Below are positions 10,007 through 20,291 of a stretch of 64,000 nt of DNA, piece after piece. The stretch lies in the NCBI RefSeq assembly GCF_029633915.1, contig NZ_CP091092.1, positions 1,364,001-1,428,000 of the forward strand, in the 5' to 3' direction. Source of the stretch: Methanomicrobium antiquum. Its GTDB lineage: Archaea; Halobacteriota; Methanomicrobia; Methanomicrobiales; Methanomicrobiaceae. A program made the position numbers and the translations under genes. Each line of letters opens with the position of its first letter. The stretch's first letter is position 1. The notes under the pieces are model-generated. The model saw only the letters and a list, made by a program, of their open reading frames with translations. It ran no database searches and was not told the origin of the DNA.

Positions 10007-11209
10007 TCAATTTTCTATAATATTATCTTCTGTAATCTGTTTAATTGCGGCGGATTCTGCCATTATTGCTATTTGTTTTATTGGAAGACCTGTTTTTTCA
10101 GCACATTTTCTGGCATCTTCAAATTCTGCTTTAAATGTTACGGGTCTTCCTTCTATCCATCCGGTTTTTACATTTATTATGTGGACAGAGTTATTTATAT
10201 CCAGTTTAATGTCTTCGAAAGTTCGTTTAAGTACAGATCTGTGAACTGCCTGAAAATGGCGAATGCCAAGTGTTCCCAGTTCTTCAGAAAGAATTCTTAC
10301 GAATTTTTGTGATTCACCTTTTAAACAGATAATTCTTATTAAATATCCTATTCTTCCTTTCTTCATTATTACAGGAACAGATGAAATATCTCTTGCACCC
10401 TCTGCCATGACTTTCTGCATAGTATAAGACAAAATCTCTCCTGATACGTCATCGACATTTGTCTCAAGAATCTCTACAGTATCGGTTAATTCATCCTCTT
10501 TTTCATCAGATTCCAAAATAACAGTTCTCAGGACATTCGGCGTATCTTTTGGGTTGTTTGTTCCTGCACCATATCCTGTTTTGATAATTTTTCCTGATGG
10601 TAAATGTTTATTTCCACAATAGAATTCTGAAAGCAGTGCCGCACCGGTAGGTGTGCACAATTCACCTGTAGAAATATCTGAATCATATATTGTCAAAAGC
10701 CCTGATTCCTGCAAAATCTCCTGTGTAGCAGGTGCAGGCACAGGGTATTTTCCATGTTGTGTTATTACAAAACCTGCACCAACATTTACCGGTTTTATAT
10801 GCACCAAATCAAAATCAAGCGACAAAAATGCAGTACATGCTCCAAGGACATCTGCGATAGCATCATCTGCACCAACCTCATGGAAATGTGTATGTGCGCC
10901 ATGAACTTTTGTCTCGCCTCTTTCAATTCTTTCAAAAACACGGATTGCCATTTCAACTGCTTCTTTTGATGCTGTAGATTTTTTGACAATTTCAATTACA
11001 TCATTGAGATTTCGGTGAGATTTTTGGGCATTTGTATCAATTTTAAGAGATTTTATGCCGCATCTGTCTACTCTTGTGATATCAGGCCTTGCAACAACTG
11101 ACGTCATTACATCGATAACACTTTGCATATCTGCCCCGGCATCAAGAAGAGAGGCGATAATCATATCGCCGGCGGCTCCGTGGAATGGATCAAAGAGAAG
11201 TATTCTCAT
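10007..11209 (-). CDS. larC: LarC-type nickel insertion protein
   Basis: A 400-residue protein of the LarC (DUF111) family, starting MRILLFDPFHGAAGDM, the family signature. HGAHTHFHEVGADDAI near residue 103 is a histidine/acidic metal-binding region, and the C-terminal third (METNVDD-like ETNVDDVSGE onward) matches the LarC2 part. In lactate racemase maturation LarC inserts nickel into the pyridinium pincer cofactor using CTP. LarB, LarE and LarA are not nearby, so the user of the cofactor here is unknown. It probably shares a transcript with radB. Confidence 0.9.
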   Translation of the reverse strand: MRILLFDPFHGAAGDMIIASLLDAGADMQSVIDVMTSVVARPDITRVDRCGIKSLKIDTNAQKSHRNLNDVIEIVKKSTASKEAVEMAIRVFERIERGETKVHGAHTHFHEVGADDAIADVLGACTAFLSLDFDLVHIKPVNVGAGFVITQHGKYPVPAPATQEILQESGLLTIYDSDISTGELCTPTGAALLSEFYCGNKHLPSGKIIKTGYGAGTNNPKDTPNVLRTVILESDEKEDELTDTVEILETNVDDVSGEILSYTMQKVMAEGARDISSVPVIMKKGRIGYLIRIICLKGESQKFVRILSEELGTLGIRHFQAVHRSVLKRTFEDIKLDINNSVHIINVKTGWIEGRPVTFKAEFEDARKCAEKTGLPIKQIAIMAESAAIKQITEDNIIEN

Positions 11210-11220
11210 AACTACAAGTA

Positions 11221-11229
11221 CTTATAAAC
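11221..11229 (+). promoter_or_regulatory. Candidate TATA box for the CDC48 ATPase gene
   Basis: CTTATAAAC lies in the 50-bp divergent gap between larC and the CDC48 gene. A start of transcription about 25 bases downstream would leave a very short leader containing the AAGGTGG ribosome site at 11249-11255. Confidence 0.5.
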
Positions 11230-11259
11230 GATTGCATATATGAGTGTTAAGGTGGTTCT

Positions 11260-13800
11260 ATGATAAGTTTAAAAGTTGACAGTGCCTATCCCGAGGATCA
11301 GGGGGGAGGAAGGGCAAGGCTTGATCCGGAAACTATGCTTCAGCTTCATATCTCTCCGGGGGATCTGGTATATATTGACGGCAAAAACCGGACAATAGCC
11401 AAAGTATGGCGCATGATGGTTAATGACTGGAATCAGGAGAAACTCAGGATTGACAACTATACCCGCATGAATGCCGGAGTAAGCATAGGAGACAGGGTAA
11501 CAATCTCTCCTGTTGAAGGGGTCATTCCGGCAAAAAGTCTCATTCTTGCTCCTCCGGAGGATATGCCAAAACAGCTCCCGATAAATTACAACAGCGCAAT
11601 AGCACGCCTTATTGACTTTCCTGTTATGAAAAATGACAGTGTCCCTGTAGTTGCCGGACTTCCATTCATGCAGCCACAGACAGTCTCATTTAAGATTGTT
11701 CATATTGAACCTGAAAATTCTGTAATAATAACACGTGAGACTGAAATTGAATTTTCAGATAAACCTGCCGCAGGATTTGAAGGATTAAAAACAATCTCAT
11801 ATGAGGACATTGGCGGGCTAAAAGGTGAGCTTCAGAATGTCAGAGAGACTATTGAGCTTCCAATGAGACACCCGGAATTATTCAGAAAACTGGGTATCGA
11901 TCCGCCAAAAGGAGTTTTGCTTTACGGCCCTCCTGGAACCGGAAAGACTCTGATTGCAAAAGCGGTTGCTAATGAAAGTGGAGCGCATTTCATATCCATT
12001 GCAGGCCCTGAAATAATCTCAAAATATTATGGTGAGAGTGAACAGCGCCTGAGAGAAATCTTCGATGAAGCAGAAGACAACGCGCCGGCAATTGTTTTTA
12101 TCGATGAACTTGATTCAATAGCACCTAAGCGTGAGGATGTAACAGGAGAGGTTGAAAGAAGAGTTGTTGCCCAGCTTCTTACAATGATGGACGGCCTTGA
12201 AGAAAGAGGTCAGGTGGTTGTGATAGGCGCTACAAACAGGCTTGATGCAATAGATCAGGCTCTAAGAAGACCAGGGAGATTTGACAGGGAGATTGAGATA
12301 GGGGTCCCGGGAGAAGAAGACAGGCTTGAAATTCTAAGAATTCATACAAGAGGAATGCCTATCGAAGGGGAGAATCTGATACTTGATACGAGAAAAAAAT
12401 GCGAGACTGCACAAGGTGAAGAAAAAGAGAATCTTGAAAAGGAATTTAAGATATTAACTGACGAAGTGCACAAAAACCGCGAATCAATGCTTGAGGAATT
12501 TGCTTCAAAAACAAATGGTTTTGTTGGCGCAGATCTTGCCGCATTAGCCCGTGAAGCGGCAATGAGAGCTTTGAGAAGGTATCTTCCGGATATAGATCTG
12601 GATTCTGATGAAATCCCACAATCTGTTCTTGAATCAATGGAAATAAAGATCAGTGATTTTAAAAACGCTTTAAGGGAGATAAGTCCCAGTGCGATGAGAG
12701 AAGTTTTCCTCGAGGTTTCTCATGTGAAATGGTCAGAAGTGGGAGGACTTACTGAAGAAAAAGAGGAAGTCCGCGAAGCTGTGGAATATCCTCTTACACG
12801 CAGAGATAAATTTGAGAATCTTGGAATCGAACCACCAAAAGGAGTTTTACTTTATGGTCCTCCGGGAACAGGAAAAACTCTCATCGCAAAGGCTGTTGCA
12901 AATGAAAGCGGTGCTAATTTCATTCCTGTTCGCGGGCCACAACTTTTGTCCAAATGGGTAGGAGAAAGTGAAAAGGCAGTTCGTGAGGTATTCAGAAAAG
13001 CACGTCAGGTGGCACCTTCAATTATATTTTTTGATGAACTTGATGCACTTGCACCTTCAAGAGGTGAAGGCAGTGAATCCAGAGTTATTGAAAGTGTGCT
13101 AAATCAGATTCTTACAGAGTTTGACGGACTTGAGGATTTGACAGGCGTTGTTGTGATGGGCGCTACAAACCGTCCGGATATAATCGACCCTGCGCTTTTA
13201 AGAGCAGGCAGATTTGACAGGCTTGTATACGTTGGTGAACCTGATGAGAAGTCAAGAATGAATATTCTTCAGATTCACTCGAAATATACACCAATAGAAG
13301 GCTCTCTCATTGATGAAATTGTAGATTTTATAAAAAATTATGACGAAAATTCAATAGATGAGGCATTTAACCGTCTGAGCATGAAGAAGAACATCTCAAT
13401 TAACAGAAAAATCACAGCGGATGAGATAAAGACATGCTTTGCTGGCACTGAGCCTGAAAAATCGCAGGTATTGTCAGGATGGCAGAGAAGAAAAATTCTT
13501 GTTGCCCAATTTTTAAAGAACGGGTTTTATCTTGAAGATCCTGTCCGTGACAACCTCTTAAAAAAGATTGCAGTGAAAACCTCAGGTTATGTAGGATCAG
13601 ATCTTGAACTTTTATGCAGGGAGTCAGCAATGTTTGCAATGCGCGAGAATAAAAGCTGTGTATCAGAGAGTCATTTCAACATGGCGCTTGAAAAGGTTCA
13701 CCCCATGATGAATGACAGGTTAAGAGAACAGTACACAAGAATAAAACAGCACTTCAAAGGCGGTCTTCCCCCACAGGTCCAGCCTGTTGAATATCAGTGA
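11260..13800 (+). CDS. CDC48/VCP-like AAA+ ATPase
   Basis: An 846-residue archaeal CDC48 (VAT-like) unfoldase feeding substrates to the proteasome. An N-domain (residues 1-180) precedes two AAA modules. D1 has GPPGTGKT near 222, pore loop SKYYGES and FIDELDS; D2 has GPPGTGKT near 532, pore loop SKWVGES and FFDELDA. Arginine-finger regions [10 protein letters not shown] and LRAGRFDR are intact. The usual length is about 730-810 residues; the excess lies in two insertions, residues 370-414 in D1 and 673-775 in D2, each before the small lid subdomain. The ribosome site AAGGTGG supports the ATG chosen. Confidence 0.95.
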   Translation: MISLKVDSAYPEDQGGGRARLDPETMLQLHISPGDLVYIDGKNRTIAKVWRMMVNDWNQEKLRIDNYTRMNAGVSIGDRVTISPVEGVIPAKSLILAPPEDMPKQLPINYNSAIARLIDFPVMKNDSVPVVAGLPFMQPQTVSFKIVHIEPENSVIITRETEIEFSDKPAAGFEGLKTISYEDIGGLKGELQNVRETIELPMRHPELFRKLGIDPPKGVLLYGPPGTGKTLIAKAVANESGAHFISIAGPEIISKYYGESEQRLREIFDEAEDNAPAIVFIDELDSIAPKREDVTGEVERRVVAQLLTMMDGLEERGQVVVIGATNRLDAIDQALRRPGRFDREIEIGVPGEEDRLEILRIHTRGMPIEGENLILDTRKKCETAQGEEKENLEKEFKILTDEVHKNRESMLEEFASKTNGFVGADLAALAREAAMRALRRYLPDIDLDSDEIPQSVLESMEIKISDFKNALREISPSAMREVFLEVSHVKWSEVGGLTEEKEEVREAVEYPLTRRDKFENLGIEPPKGVLLYGPPGTGKTLIAKAVANESGANFIPVRGPQLLSKWVGESEKAVREVFRKARQVAPSIIFFDELDALAPSRGEGSESRVIESVLNQILTEFDGLEDLTGVVVMGATNRPDIIDPALLRAGRFDRLVYVGEPDEKSRMNILQIHSKYTPIEGSLIDEIVDFIKNYDENSIDEAFNRLSMKKNISINRKITADEIKTCFAGTEPEKSQVLSGWQRRKILVAQFLKNGFYLEDPVRDNLLKKIAVKTSGYVGSDLELLCRESAMFAMRENKSCVSESHFNMALEKVHPMMNDRLREQYTRIKQHFKGGLPPQVQPVEYQ

Positions 13801-13883
13801 TATGTTTAGAAATTATATCAAAAACCTGATTAATATGATGGTTTGCCTTTGAATTTATCCTTTAAATTCTACAGGCAAACTAA

Positions 13884-13931
13884 AAAAAGTTCATGAAACC
13901 GTGCAGAAAATGATAATTTCATGAACTTTTT
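13884..13931. repeat. Hairpin element, divergent single-stem copy
   Basis: AAAAAGTTCATGAAA (13884-13898) pairs over 15 bases with TTTCATGAACTTTTT (13917-13931) around an 18-base loop. The CATGAAA/TTTCATG core matches the hairpin family seen at 14059 and elsewhere. On the plus strand it lies behind the CDC48 gene and ends in T's, so it could also act as a terminator. Confidence 0.75.
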
Positions 13932-14020
13932 AATGAAAATACTATAGTTATTTTAATGCTAAAATGAGCATATATATACATTGCAGATCTGTAATTTTGA
14001 AATGAAACAGATATAAATTT

Positions 14021-14087
14021 TACATGAAAGTTACTTCGTAACTTACATGAAGCCGGTGCATGAAATATAATTTCATGGACGTTTTTA
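14021..14087 (+). repeat. Two-hairpin intergenic element, near-consensus copy
   Basis: Hairpin 1 (14023-14049) has CATG at both ends and the stem AAGTTAC/GTAACTT with loop TTC. Hairpin 2 (14059-14077) is CATGAAAT-ATA-ATTTCATG, a perfect 8-bp stem. A 9-base spacer separates them and GACGTTTTT follows. The element ends directly at the start codon of the acyl-CoA ligase gene, so it occupies that gene's leader or promoter. The copy at 25744 is almost identical. Confidence 0.9.
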
Positions 14088-15647
14088 ATGGAGGATAAAG
14101 ATTTGTCAAATTGTACCGCCTTTCTTGACGTAAACAAGAGGCTGGGAGATAAAAATGCCCTGATATTTCCATCAGACAATATCAGCATCAGTTATGCTGA
14201 GCTTTATAAATCAGTGTGTCGCCGTGCAAGTCTGCTTAAACAATCAGGCATATCTAAAGGGGACAGAGTATGTATATACCTTCCATCAACACCTGAATAT
14301 CTAATATCCTATTTTGCAATATGGCGTGCCGGCGCAGTTGCAGTGCCGCTAAACATCGTTCTTTGTGAATCGGAAATAAACTATATGATGAAAAATTCAG
14401 GCGCCAGTGCAATAATTACCAATGAAAATGGTCAAAAAACAGCTGGTCCTGCATGCTCTGATATAAATCCTAAACCCGTTATTTTTGTTACAGGAAATAA
14501 AGAATGGGAAGATAAAATCTCAAATATATCTGATTTGGCAAATCCTGTAAACTGCTCATTTGATGATCTGTGTCAGCTTCAGTATACCTCCGGTACAACA
14601 GGAAAGCAAAAAGGTGCAATGTTAACCCATGGAAACTGGATGGCGGCAATTGATTCGGAATGCAGTCTTTTGAATTATAAATCCAGTGATGTTTACCTAG
14701 GAATATACCCGATGGCCCATGTAGGTGTCTCATGGGGAATTTCCTCATTAAAAGCCGGTGCAACATGGGTAATATTGGAGCAGTTTGAGATAGACAAATA
14801 CATTGAGTACGCAGATTCATATAAAGCGACTGTTGTTGCCGGAATGCCTCCTGTAATTCACTCACTTTTAAAGACAGAAACAGGAACAGAGAAGAAATTT
14901 GAATCTGCAAGAGAGATGATCAGTGGCGGCGGCCCGCTTCATCCAAGCATCTGGAAAGAGTTTTATTCAAGATTTAAAATTCCCGTTGTAAATGCATACG
15001 GCCTTTCTGAAACAATAGTTGTCGGAACAGGAACTGCAATCAGACCTGAGGATTATCAGTCAGCTGATGAATTTAAAAGTGTAGGCTCACCTGTAGGATA
15101 TACCGAGATGAAGATTGTTGATACAAATGATCATACAATAGAATTAGCAGGAACTGATGTTGGTGAAATAGCATTGCGTGGCCCGGCTGTTGCCAAAGGC
15201 TATTGGGGAATGAAAGAAGAAACAGAGCAGGTATTTTTTCCTGACGGATGGTTTTTGACAGGCGACATTGGATTTATTGATGAAAACGGCATGCTTTCCA
15301 TCACCGACCGGAAAAAAGATATGATTGTAATGTCAGGGTGGAAGATATATCCGACAGAGGTTGAAAAGACATATATCAGCCATCCGGGTATTGAAGATAT
15401 TGCAATTTTCGGATGCCCGGATATTCACAGAGGAGAAGTTCCTGTTGCCGCAGTCGTTCTTGCAAATGGCATGGAAACCAATGAGAATGAGTTGATAAAA
15501 TTTGGAAAGGAAAGGCTTGCAAAATACAAAGTTCCCCGCCATTATATTTTTCTGGATAATCTTCCAAGAGTTCACGGATGGAAACTTCTCAGGCGCGAAC
15601 TGCGCGAAAAATACTGCAGTGAGAATAATTCAACTCTCATTTTGTAA
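14088..15647 (+). CDS. AMP-forming acyl-CoA synthetase
   Basis: A 519-residue member of the ANL (AMP-binding) superfamily. The P-loop-like motif YTSGTTGKQKGAMLTH lies near residue 166, the adenine motif NAYGLSE near 302, TGDIGFID near 389 and the hinge DRKKDMIVMSGWKIYPTEVE near 405; the catalytic-lysine region of the C-domain is RVHGWKLLRREL. It should activate a carboxylic acid to its CoA thioester; the overall pattern is closest to medium or long-chain acyl ligases, but the substrate cannot be fixed. The two-hairpin repeat directly precedes the start codon, and the first ATG has no strong ribosome site, so a slightly later start is possible. Confidence 0.88.
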   Translation: MEDKDLSNCTAFLDVNKRLGDKNALIFPSDNISISYAELYKSVCRRASLLKQSGISKGDRVCIYLPSTPEYLISYFAIWRAGAVAVPLNIVLCESEINYMMKNSGASAIITNENGQKTAGPACSDINPKPVIFVTGNKEWEDKISNISDLANPVNCSFDDLCQLQYTSGTTGKQKGAMLTHGNWMAAIDSECSLLNYKSSDVYLGIYPMAHVGVSWGISSLKAGATWVILEQFEIDKYIEYADSYKATVVAGMPPVIHSLLKTETGTEKKFESAREMISGGGPLHPSIWKEFYSRFKIPVVNAYGLSETIVVGTGTAIRPEDYQSADEFKSVGSPVGYTEMKIVDTNDHTIELAGTDVGEIALRGPAVAKGYWGMKEETEQVFFPDGWFLTGDIGFIDENGMLSITDRKKDMIVMSGWKIYPTEVEKTYISHPGIEDIAIFGCPDIHRGEVPVAAVVLANGMETNENELIKFGKERLAKYKVPRHYIFLDNLPRVHGWKLLRRELREKYCSENNSTLIL

Positions 15648-15705
15648 ATTTCCTGAATTTTAAAATCCAGTCTTCTTTTTATAAAAAAAAGCCCTAATAT
15701 TAATT

Positions 15706-16320
15706 ATGTCACCAGAAATTGAGCAGATATCCTCTATTAAATCCGAGAAGAGATCGACTGGCATTATTGGTCTTGATTTTCAGCTAGGCGGAGGCATTCC
15801 TAAAGGAAAATCAACAATCTTATACGGTGATGCACTTTCAGGATGTGATATTTTAGCAGAACAGTTCTGGCATGCGGATGATTCCAAAAAAAGCACATAT
15901 CTGATGATAGATGGTCTGATAAAAGAGGGTATGACTGATGCTGAAGAGATGAATCCTGAATCTCTTTTCAATGCAATGGAGGGCAATTGGATTGTTGTTG
16001 ATTCTTTGTCATCAGTTATTATAAAATACGGAATTGATGCATCAGTCTCTTTTCTTGAAAAATGTATGAGTGCTATAAAAGAAAATGAGGCAAATATTTT
16101 ATTTCTGATGTATCCGGACATTCATACTCCTGCAGAAGAGGCAAAAATTATTCGGCATTCAGACATTTTCATAACTCTTTCAAATACTCTTCATGGAAAT
16201 GAGATAGAAAGAAGTCTGACAATAAACAAAATTTCCGGCGCAGATGTTCCAAAAAGAGCATATCCCTACAATATTTTATCAGGGGGAATAGAGCTTTCAA
16301 CAACAGGAAGGGTTGTATGA
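15706..16320 (+). CDS. RecA/KaiC-like protein with degenerate P-loop
   Basis: A 204-residue protein with a KaiC-like lead (STGIIGLDFQLGGGIPKGKS) and a RecA-fold layout. The expected Walker A GxxxxGK(T/S) reads GDALSGCD at residues 41-48, so the lysine and serine/threonine are gone. Walker B-like IVVDSLSSV near 95 is retained. ATP hydrolysis is therefore doubtful; a regulatory or partner role is more likely. It follows the acyl-CoA ligase by 58 bp on the same strand and is convergent with the acyltransferase gene. Confidence 0.75.
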   Translation: MSPEIEQISSIKSEKRSTGIIGLDFQLGGGIPKGKSTILYGDALSGCDILAEQFWHADDSKKSTYLMIDGLIKEGMTDAEEMNPESLFNAMEGNWIVVDSLSSVIIKYGIDASVSFLEKCMSAIKENEANILFLMYPDIHTPAEEAKIIRHSDIFITLSNTLHGNEIERSLTINKISGADVPKRAYPYNILSGGIELSTTGRVV

Positions 16321-16343
16321 TAATTTTTAAAATATCCTTCTAA

Positions 16344-17330
16344 TCAGTTTTTTTTGTATTTAATGGACAATGCATGTTTTTCTATTGCATACCATGAAAA
16401 AACAGCAAGTGGAATTGCGGCTGTAAAGGATAAAAGAATCATCACAGGTATTTCAATATCAGGCAGGAAATGAATTATTGTCTGCTGAACAGGGTATGCA
16501 TAAATAAACATTCCAAATGAGAAATCACCGTATTTACCAAATTTTTTTAATCTTTTTGTGGGATATTTGGCAAACCAGAGAACTGTGTATGGTATTGCAA
16601 TATAGGCAAAAATAAACATAAACTGAGTATTATATGATAGAAGAACAGGAATCCACAATACCAAAACAGCCGGGAATTTAAACTCAATTTTATCCCTGTT
16701 TAAGTAAAGGTGTGCTCCAATAAAGAAATACAGAGCGAATCGTATCTTGTTTAATGCGGGATTATCATACCACAAAAACCATAAAATTACTGTCAACAAA
16801 ATAAAAGGAATCATCGAATTTTTCCTGGATAAAAGCCCTGCAATTCCAAGCAGAGCAACAATAGCATACAGGAAAAATTCAAACGGAACCGCCCAGAGTG
16901 GGGCATTGACATAGGTTACAGGATTGGTTGTAAAAAGCCCCAAAGCCGTACCATTAACATAGAAAGGAACTGATGCCCATGTTGATGGATTTAAGAGAGC
17001 GGCAATATACTCACTAAATCCCAAATCTGAGACCAATGGTCCTATAATAAATATTACAAGAAGAACCGATGCAAAAAGACCCGGAATTATTCTAAGAATT
17101 CTCTTTTTAAAAAAAGTTGTCAGTGACGGTTTTCTCTCCCAGCTTCCCAAAATCAGATAACCGCTTATCACAAGAAGAATTGCAAGGCCGGTTTGTCCGA
17201 TTAGAAGGTGCCAGTCAAAGATGAAAACATTGGAATAACCAAGGCACAACGCAAACGAATGTGAGAAAATTATACATGATGCGGCTAAAAATCTAAGAAA
17301 ATCAAAATTATTTGTAAATCTTTTATCCAT
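16344..17330 (-). CDS. Membrane acyltransferase (acyltransferase 3 family)
   Basis: A 328-residue integral membrane protein with about ten hydrophobic segments. The N-terminus NFDFLRFLAASCIIFSHSFAL contains the family's F(D/R)-x-LR-x-(L/A)A and histidine pattern, and GQTGLAILLVISGYLI matches the second conserved block. Such proteins O-acetylate or O-acylate surface polysaccharides or lipids. No glycan cluster is adjacent, so the substrate is unknown. It lies between core genes and may be a recent acquisition. Confidence 0.85.
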   Translation of the reverse strand: MDKRFTNNFDFLRFLAASCIIFSHSFALCLGYSNVFIFDWHLLIGQTGLAILLVISGYLILGSWERKPSLTTFFKKRILRIIPGLFASVLLVIFIIGPLVSDLGFSEYIAALLNPSTWASVPFYVNGTALGLFTTNPVTYVNAPLWAVPFEFFLYAIVALLGIAGLLSRKNSMIPFILLTVILWFLWYDNPALNKIRFALYFFIGAHLYLNRDKIEFKFPAVLVLWIPVLLSYNTQFMFIFAYIAIPYTVLWFAKYPTKRLKKFGKYGDFSFGMFIYAYPVQQTIIHFLPDIEIPVMILLSFTAAIPLAVFSWYAIEKHALSIKYKKN

Positions 17331-17380
17331 GCCAAAAACTCTGAGGATTTATCTGTATAGAATTTATAAATTTTATTTTT

Positions 17381-18277
17381 TTAAAGATTTGATCGGACAG
17401 ATTCTGCCGCCAGAACCATGTTTCTTAACTTTCCATATGCAGTTTCCCTTGTGTGCATACGAAGACCACAGTCCGGATCAACAAGGATTTTTTCAGGTCC
17501 GAATAATTCAACGCCTTTTTCTATTCTGGATATAATTGTCTCAACCGAATCAATCTCAGTATCCGCTGAATCTACAACACCAAGTCCAACCTGTTTTTCA
17601 CGAAGATCTTTTTTTGAGATGACATCCAGATTATTCTGATTGTTTGAAAATTCAAGATCCAGAATATCAACAGGCATTTTTAAAAGATTGTCAATTATGT
17701 TTTCGATATTGCCGCAGACATGCATGCATGTCGGCACTCTTAAAACACCTGTTATTGCACTTATTGCCTGATAGGCTGTATTCATATCAGCAACACCTGT
17801 TGAGAGTATCGGCTCATCTATCTGAAATATTGCAATTCCAAGCGATTCTAGCCTTGTTGCTTCCGCCGCAACAATCTGTGCAAGATCAAGAATTAACTCA
17901 TCCCTGTTTCTGTAAAGAGGAGTGTCAATCTTTAATGCATGCGAGATTGTACTTGGACCTGCAAGCATAGCTTTTACTTTTGCATGTTTTGATATTGCGT
18001 ACCTTGTATCCTCAACAGTCATCGGCTTTTGGGTAGGTCTTAAAATACCTGTAACTTTTTTATCTTTTATACCAGGTATCCGGGATGTAAGAGAAGTTAT
18101 CATATCTTCTCTTACCTGTCCTGATGAAATGATGTCTATTCCTGCGGCAATCTGATCCTCTACTGCAATATTAAGAGCCTGTGAATAGGGATCAATAATT
18201 GACTTAAGACCTTTTGCCCGGATTGAGGGATAACTGCCTACAACAGTTGTCGGGAGTAATTTTTTAATCAGCTTCAT
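17381..18277 (-). CDS. Archaeal short methionine synthase (MetE catalytic-domain type)
   Basis: A 298-residue protein equivalent to the C-terminal catalytic half of MetE. The start PTTVVGSYPS, the zinc-site segments CMHVCGN and DPDCGLRMH, and the substrate segment QIDEPILSTG are all present. Short archaeal forms transfer a methyl group to homocysteine from a corrinoid protein or methylcobalamin rather than from folate. The start overlaps the aspS stop by 4 bp (ATGA), so the two genes are co-transcribed. Confidence 0.88.
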   Translation of the reverse strand: MKLIKKLLPTTVVGSYPSIRAKGLKSIIDPYSQALNIAVEDQIAAGIDIISSGQVREDMITSLTSRIPGIKDKKVTGILRPTQKPMTVEDTRYAISKHAKVKAMLAGPSTISHALKIDTPLYRNRDELILDLAQIVAAEATRLESLGIAIFQIDEPILSTGVADMNTAYQAISAITGVLRVPTCMHVCGNIENIIDNLLKMPVDILDLEFSNNQNNLDVISKKDLREKQVGLGVVDSADTEIDSVETIISRIEKGVELFGPEKILVDPDCGLRMHTRETAYGKLRNMVLAAESVRSNL

Positions 18278-19563
18278 GGTGTTACTCTGTGCCGGTCACG
18301 CGGGAAGAGTACTGCTTCTCTGATGTTTGGAAGATCAAGCATTGTCATGACAAGGCGATCCATTCCAACACCCCAGCCTGCATGTGGGGGCATCCCGTAC
18401 TTGAACGGCTTTAGATAGAATTCAAAACTCTCAGGTGATAAACCTTTTTTCTCCATCTGCTCAACCAAAAGATCGTACTGATGGATACGCTGTGCACCGC
18501 TTGAAAGCTCCATTTTAGGATGCATCATATCAAATGCCCTGCATATTTCAGGTTCATCTTCATAAGGCATTGCATAATATGGCTTTATTGCAGTCGGCCA
18601 GTCGGTGATAAAGTAATGTTCACCCATCTCTTCACCAATTGCACGCTCTGCGGCAGATGATAAATCATCACCGTATGCAATCTCCTCGTCAACAGATAGT
18701 GAAGCAATGTCTATTGCCTCTGAATATGGCAGTCTCGGGAACTTTCCGGTTGGAACTTTGAAATCAGTTTCAAGCGTATTTAATGCATCACTGCATGTTT
18801 TGTCAACATATTCATATGTAGAAACAATCATATTTTCTAAAAGGTTCATCACGTCATTGTGATCTGCAAATGAAACTTCGACATCGATTGATGTTGCTTC
18901 GTTTAAGTGCTTAGTAGTGTTATGCTCTTCAGCCCTGAAAATCGGGCCTATCTCAAACACTTTTTCAAATCCGGCGGCCATCATCATCTGTTTGTAAAGC
19001 TGAGGACTCTGGTTCAAAAAAGCCTCTTTTTCAAAATATGCAATTGGAAAGAGCTCTGTTCCTCCTTCTGTTGCGGCGGCAACAACCTTTGATGTTGTAA
19101 TATTGATAAAGCCTTCTTTGTAGAGATAATCTGTTACTGCATGGTTTACAGCACTTCTGATCTGGAAAATTGCGGCTACTTTTGGCCTTCTTGCATCCAG
19201 ATACCTGTTGTCAAGTCTTGTATCAACTTCGGCAAGCACTTTTTCCGATACATCAAGAGGCAGGGGTGTTTCTGCTTTGCTGATTATCTCAAAATATTCA
19301 GGTATTATTTCACGTCCGCCAGGTGCCTTGTCGGATTCTTTTACAATACCTGAAATTTTAACAACAGACTCTCTTGAAACCTCTTTCGCCGCTTTTAATA
19401 CAGCCTCAGATGCTTTCTTTTTAATGATAGTGGCCTGTAAAAAACCGGTCCTGTCTCTTAATATGTAAAAAGAAAGACCTCCAAGATCCCTTATCTCATG
19501 AACCCATCCTGTTACTTCTGCGGTCTGTATCTCCGGTGTTACTTCTCTTAGTGGTATTCTCAT
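18274..19563 (-). CDS. aspS: Aspartyl-tRNA synthetase (archaeal type)
   Basis: A 429-residue class IIb synthetase with an N-terminal OB fold (residues 1-105, [13 protein letters not shown]), motif 2 [17 protein letters not shown] near 205 and motif 3 [11 protein letters not shown] near 395. The length and lack of a bacterial insertion domain match archaeal AspRS. Whether it also charges tRNA-Asn depends on whether the genome has AsnRS or GatCAB, which is not visible here. It heads a two-gene operon with the methionine synthase. Confidence 0.96.
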   Translation of the reverse strand: MRIPLREVTPEIQTAEVTGWVHEIRDLGGLSFYILRDRTGFLQATIIKKKASEAVLKAAKEVSRESVVKISGIVKESDKAPGGREIIPEYFEIISKAETPLPLDVSEKVLAEVDTRLDNRYLDARRPKVAAIFQIRSAVNHAVTDYLYKEGFINITTSKVVAAATEGGTELFPIAYFEKEAFLNQSPQLYKQMMMAAGFEKVFEIGPIFRAEEHNTTKHLNEATSIDVEVSFADHNDVMNLLENMIVSTYEYVDKTCSDALNTLETDFKVPTGKFPRLPYSEAIDIASLSVDEEIAYGDDLSSAAERAIGEEMGEHYFITDWPTAIKPYYAMPYEDEPEICRAFDMMHPKMELSSGAQRIHQYDLLVEQMEKKGLSPESFEFYLKPFKYGMPPHAGWGVGMDRLVMTMLDLPNIREAVLFPRDRHRVTP

Positions 19564-19802
19564 AAAATATCTGCAATAAGATGTGTCTTATACTATTATT
19601 TTTGTTTTGCATCAGTTTTATGAAAACATTCATAAAATGAATTCAATTGAAAAAATTTCATGAACCTGACCATTCAAAAATCATGAGTATTATCATCTGA
19701 AATCAATACACTATATCCTCTGAAATTAAGGATTATATGAAAAAATACAATTTTTTTCTTCAGATAATTTATTAAGGAAAATCCTTAAATTCAATAGTAT
19801 TT

Positions 19803-20252
19803 ATGTTCAAAAAAATTCTTGTGCCTCTTGACGGATCATCGGTTTCTGAGGAGACTCTTCATACTGCGATTTTTGAAGCAAAGCTTAGAGATTCTGAGAT
19901 TCATGCAGTTAATGTAATAAATCACGTCTTTGTCCATCCTTTAATGGTTGAATCTTCACAGGGCGCGTCAGGCGGAAACACAGAGATGACTGAAATTTTA
20001 GAGGCTGAGTCTGATAGAATTTTAGCGCATGCAAAAGACGTCTGTGATGATGAAGAAGTAAAAGTGTTTCTGTATAAAAGGTATGGAGACCCGCGGGAGG
20101 AGATTCTCAATCTTTCAGATGAGATTAATGCAGATCTGATAATTCTTGGAACAAAAGGCAAGACAAATCTTGAAAGGCTTCTTTTGGGAAGTGTCAGTTC
20201 AACTGTTATTATGAACAGCAAAATTACAACACTGGTTATAAAAAACAGATAA
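19803..20252 (+). CDS. Universal stress protein, UspA family
   Basis: A 149-residue single UspA domain. The N-terminus KKILVPLDGSSVSEETL and the nucleotide-binding pattern GTKGKTNLERLLLGSVSSTV near residue 120 match the ATP-binding subclass. It stands alone after a 240-bp gap in which a degenerate CATGAA/TTCATG hairpin-like sequence lies near 19630-19675. Confidence 0.92.
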   Translation: MFKKILVPLDGSSVSEETLHTAIFEAKLRDSEIHAVNVINHVFVHPLMVESSQGASGGNTEMTEILEAESDRILAHAKDVCDDEEVKVFLYKRYGDPREEILNLSDEINADLIILGTKGKTNLERLLLGSVSSTVIMNSKITTLVIKNR

Positions 20253-20291
20253 AAACATTATATCACTGTAAAAAAGAAATATCTGTAAGAT

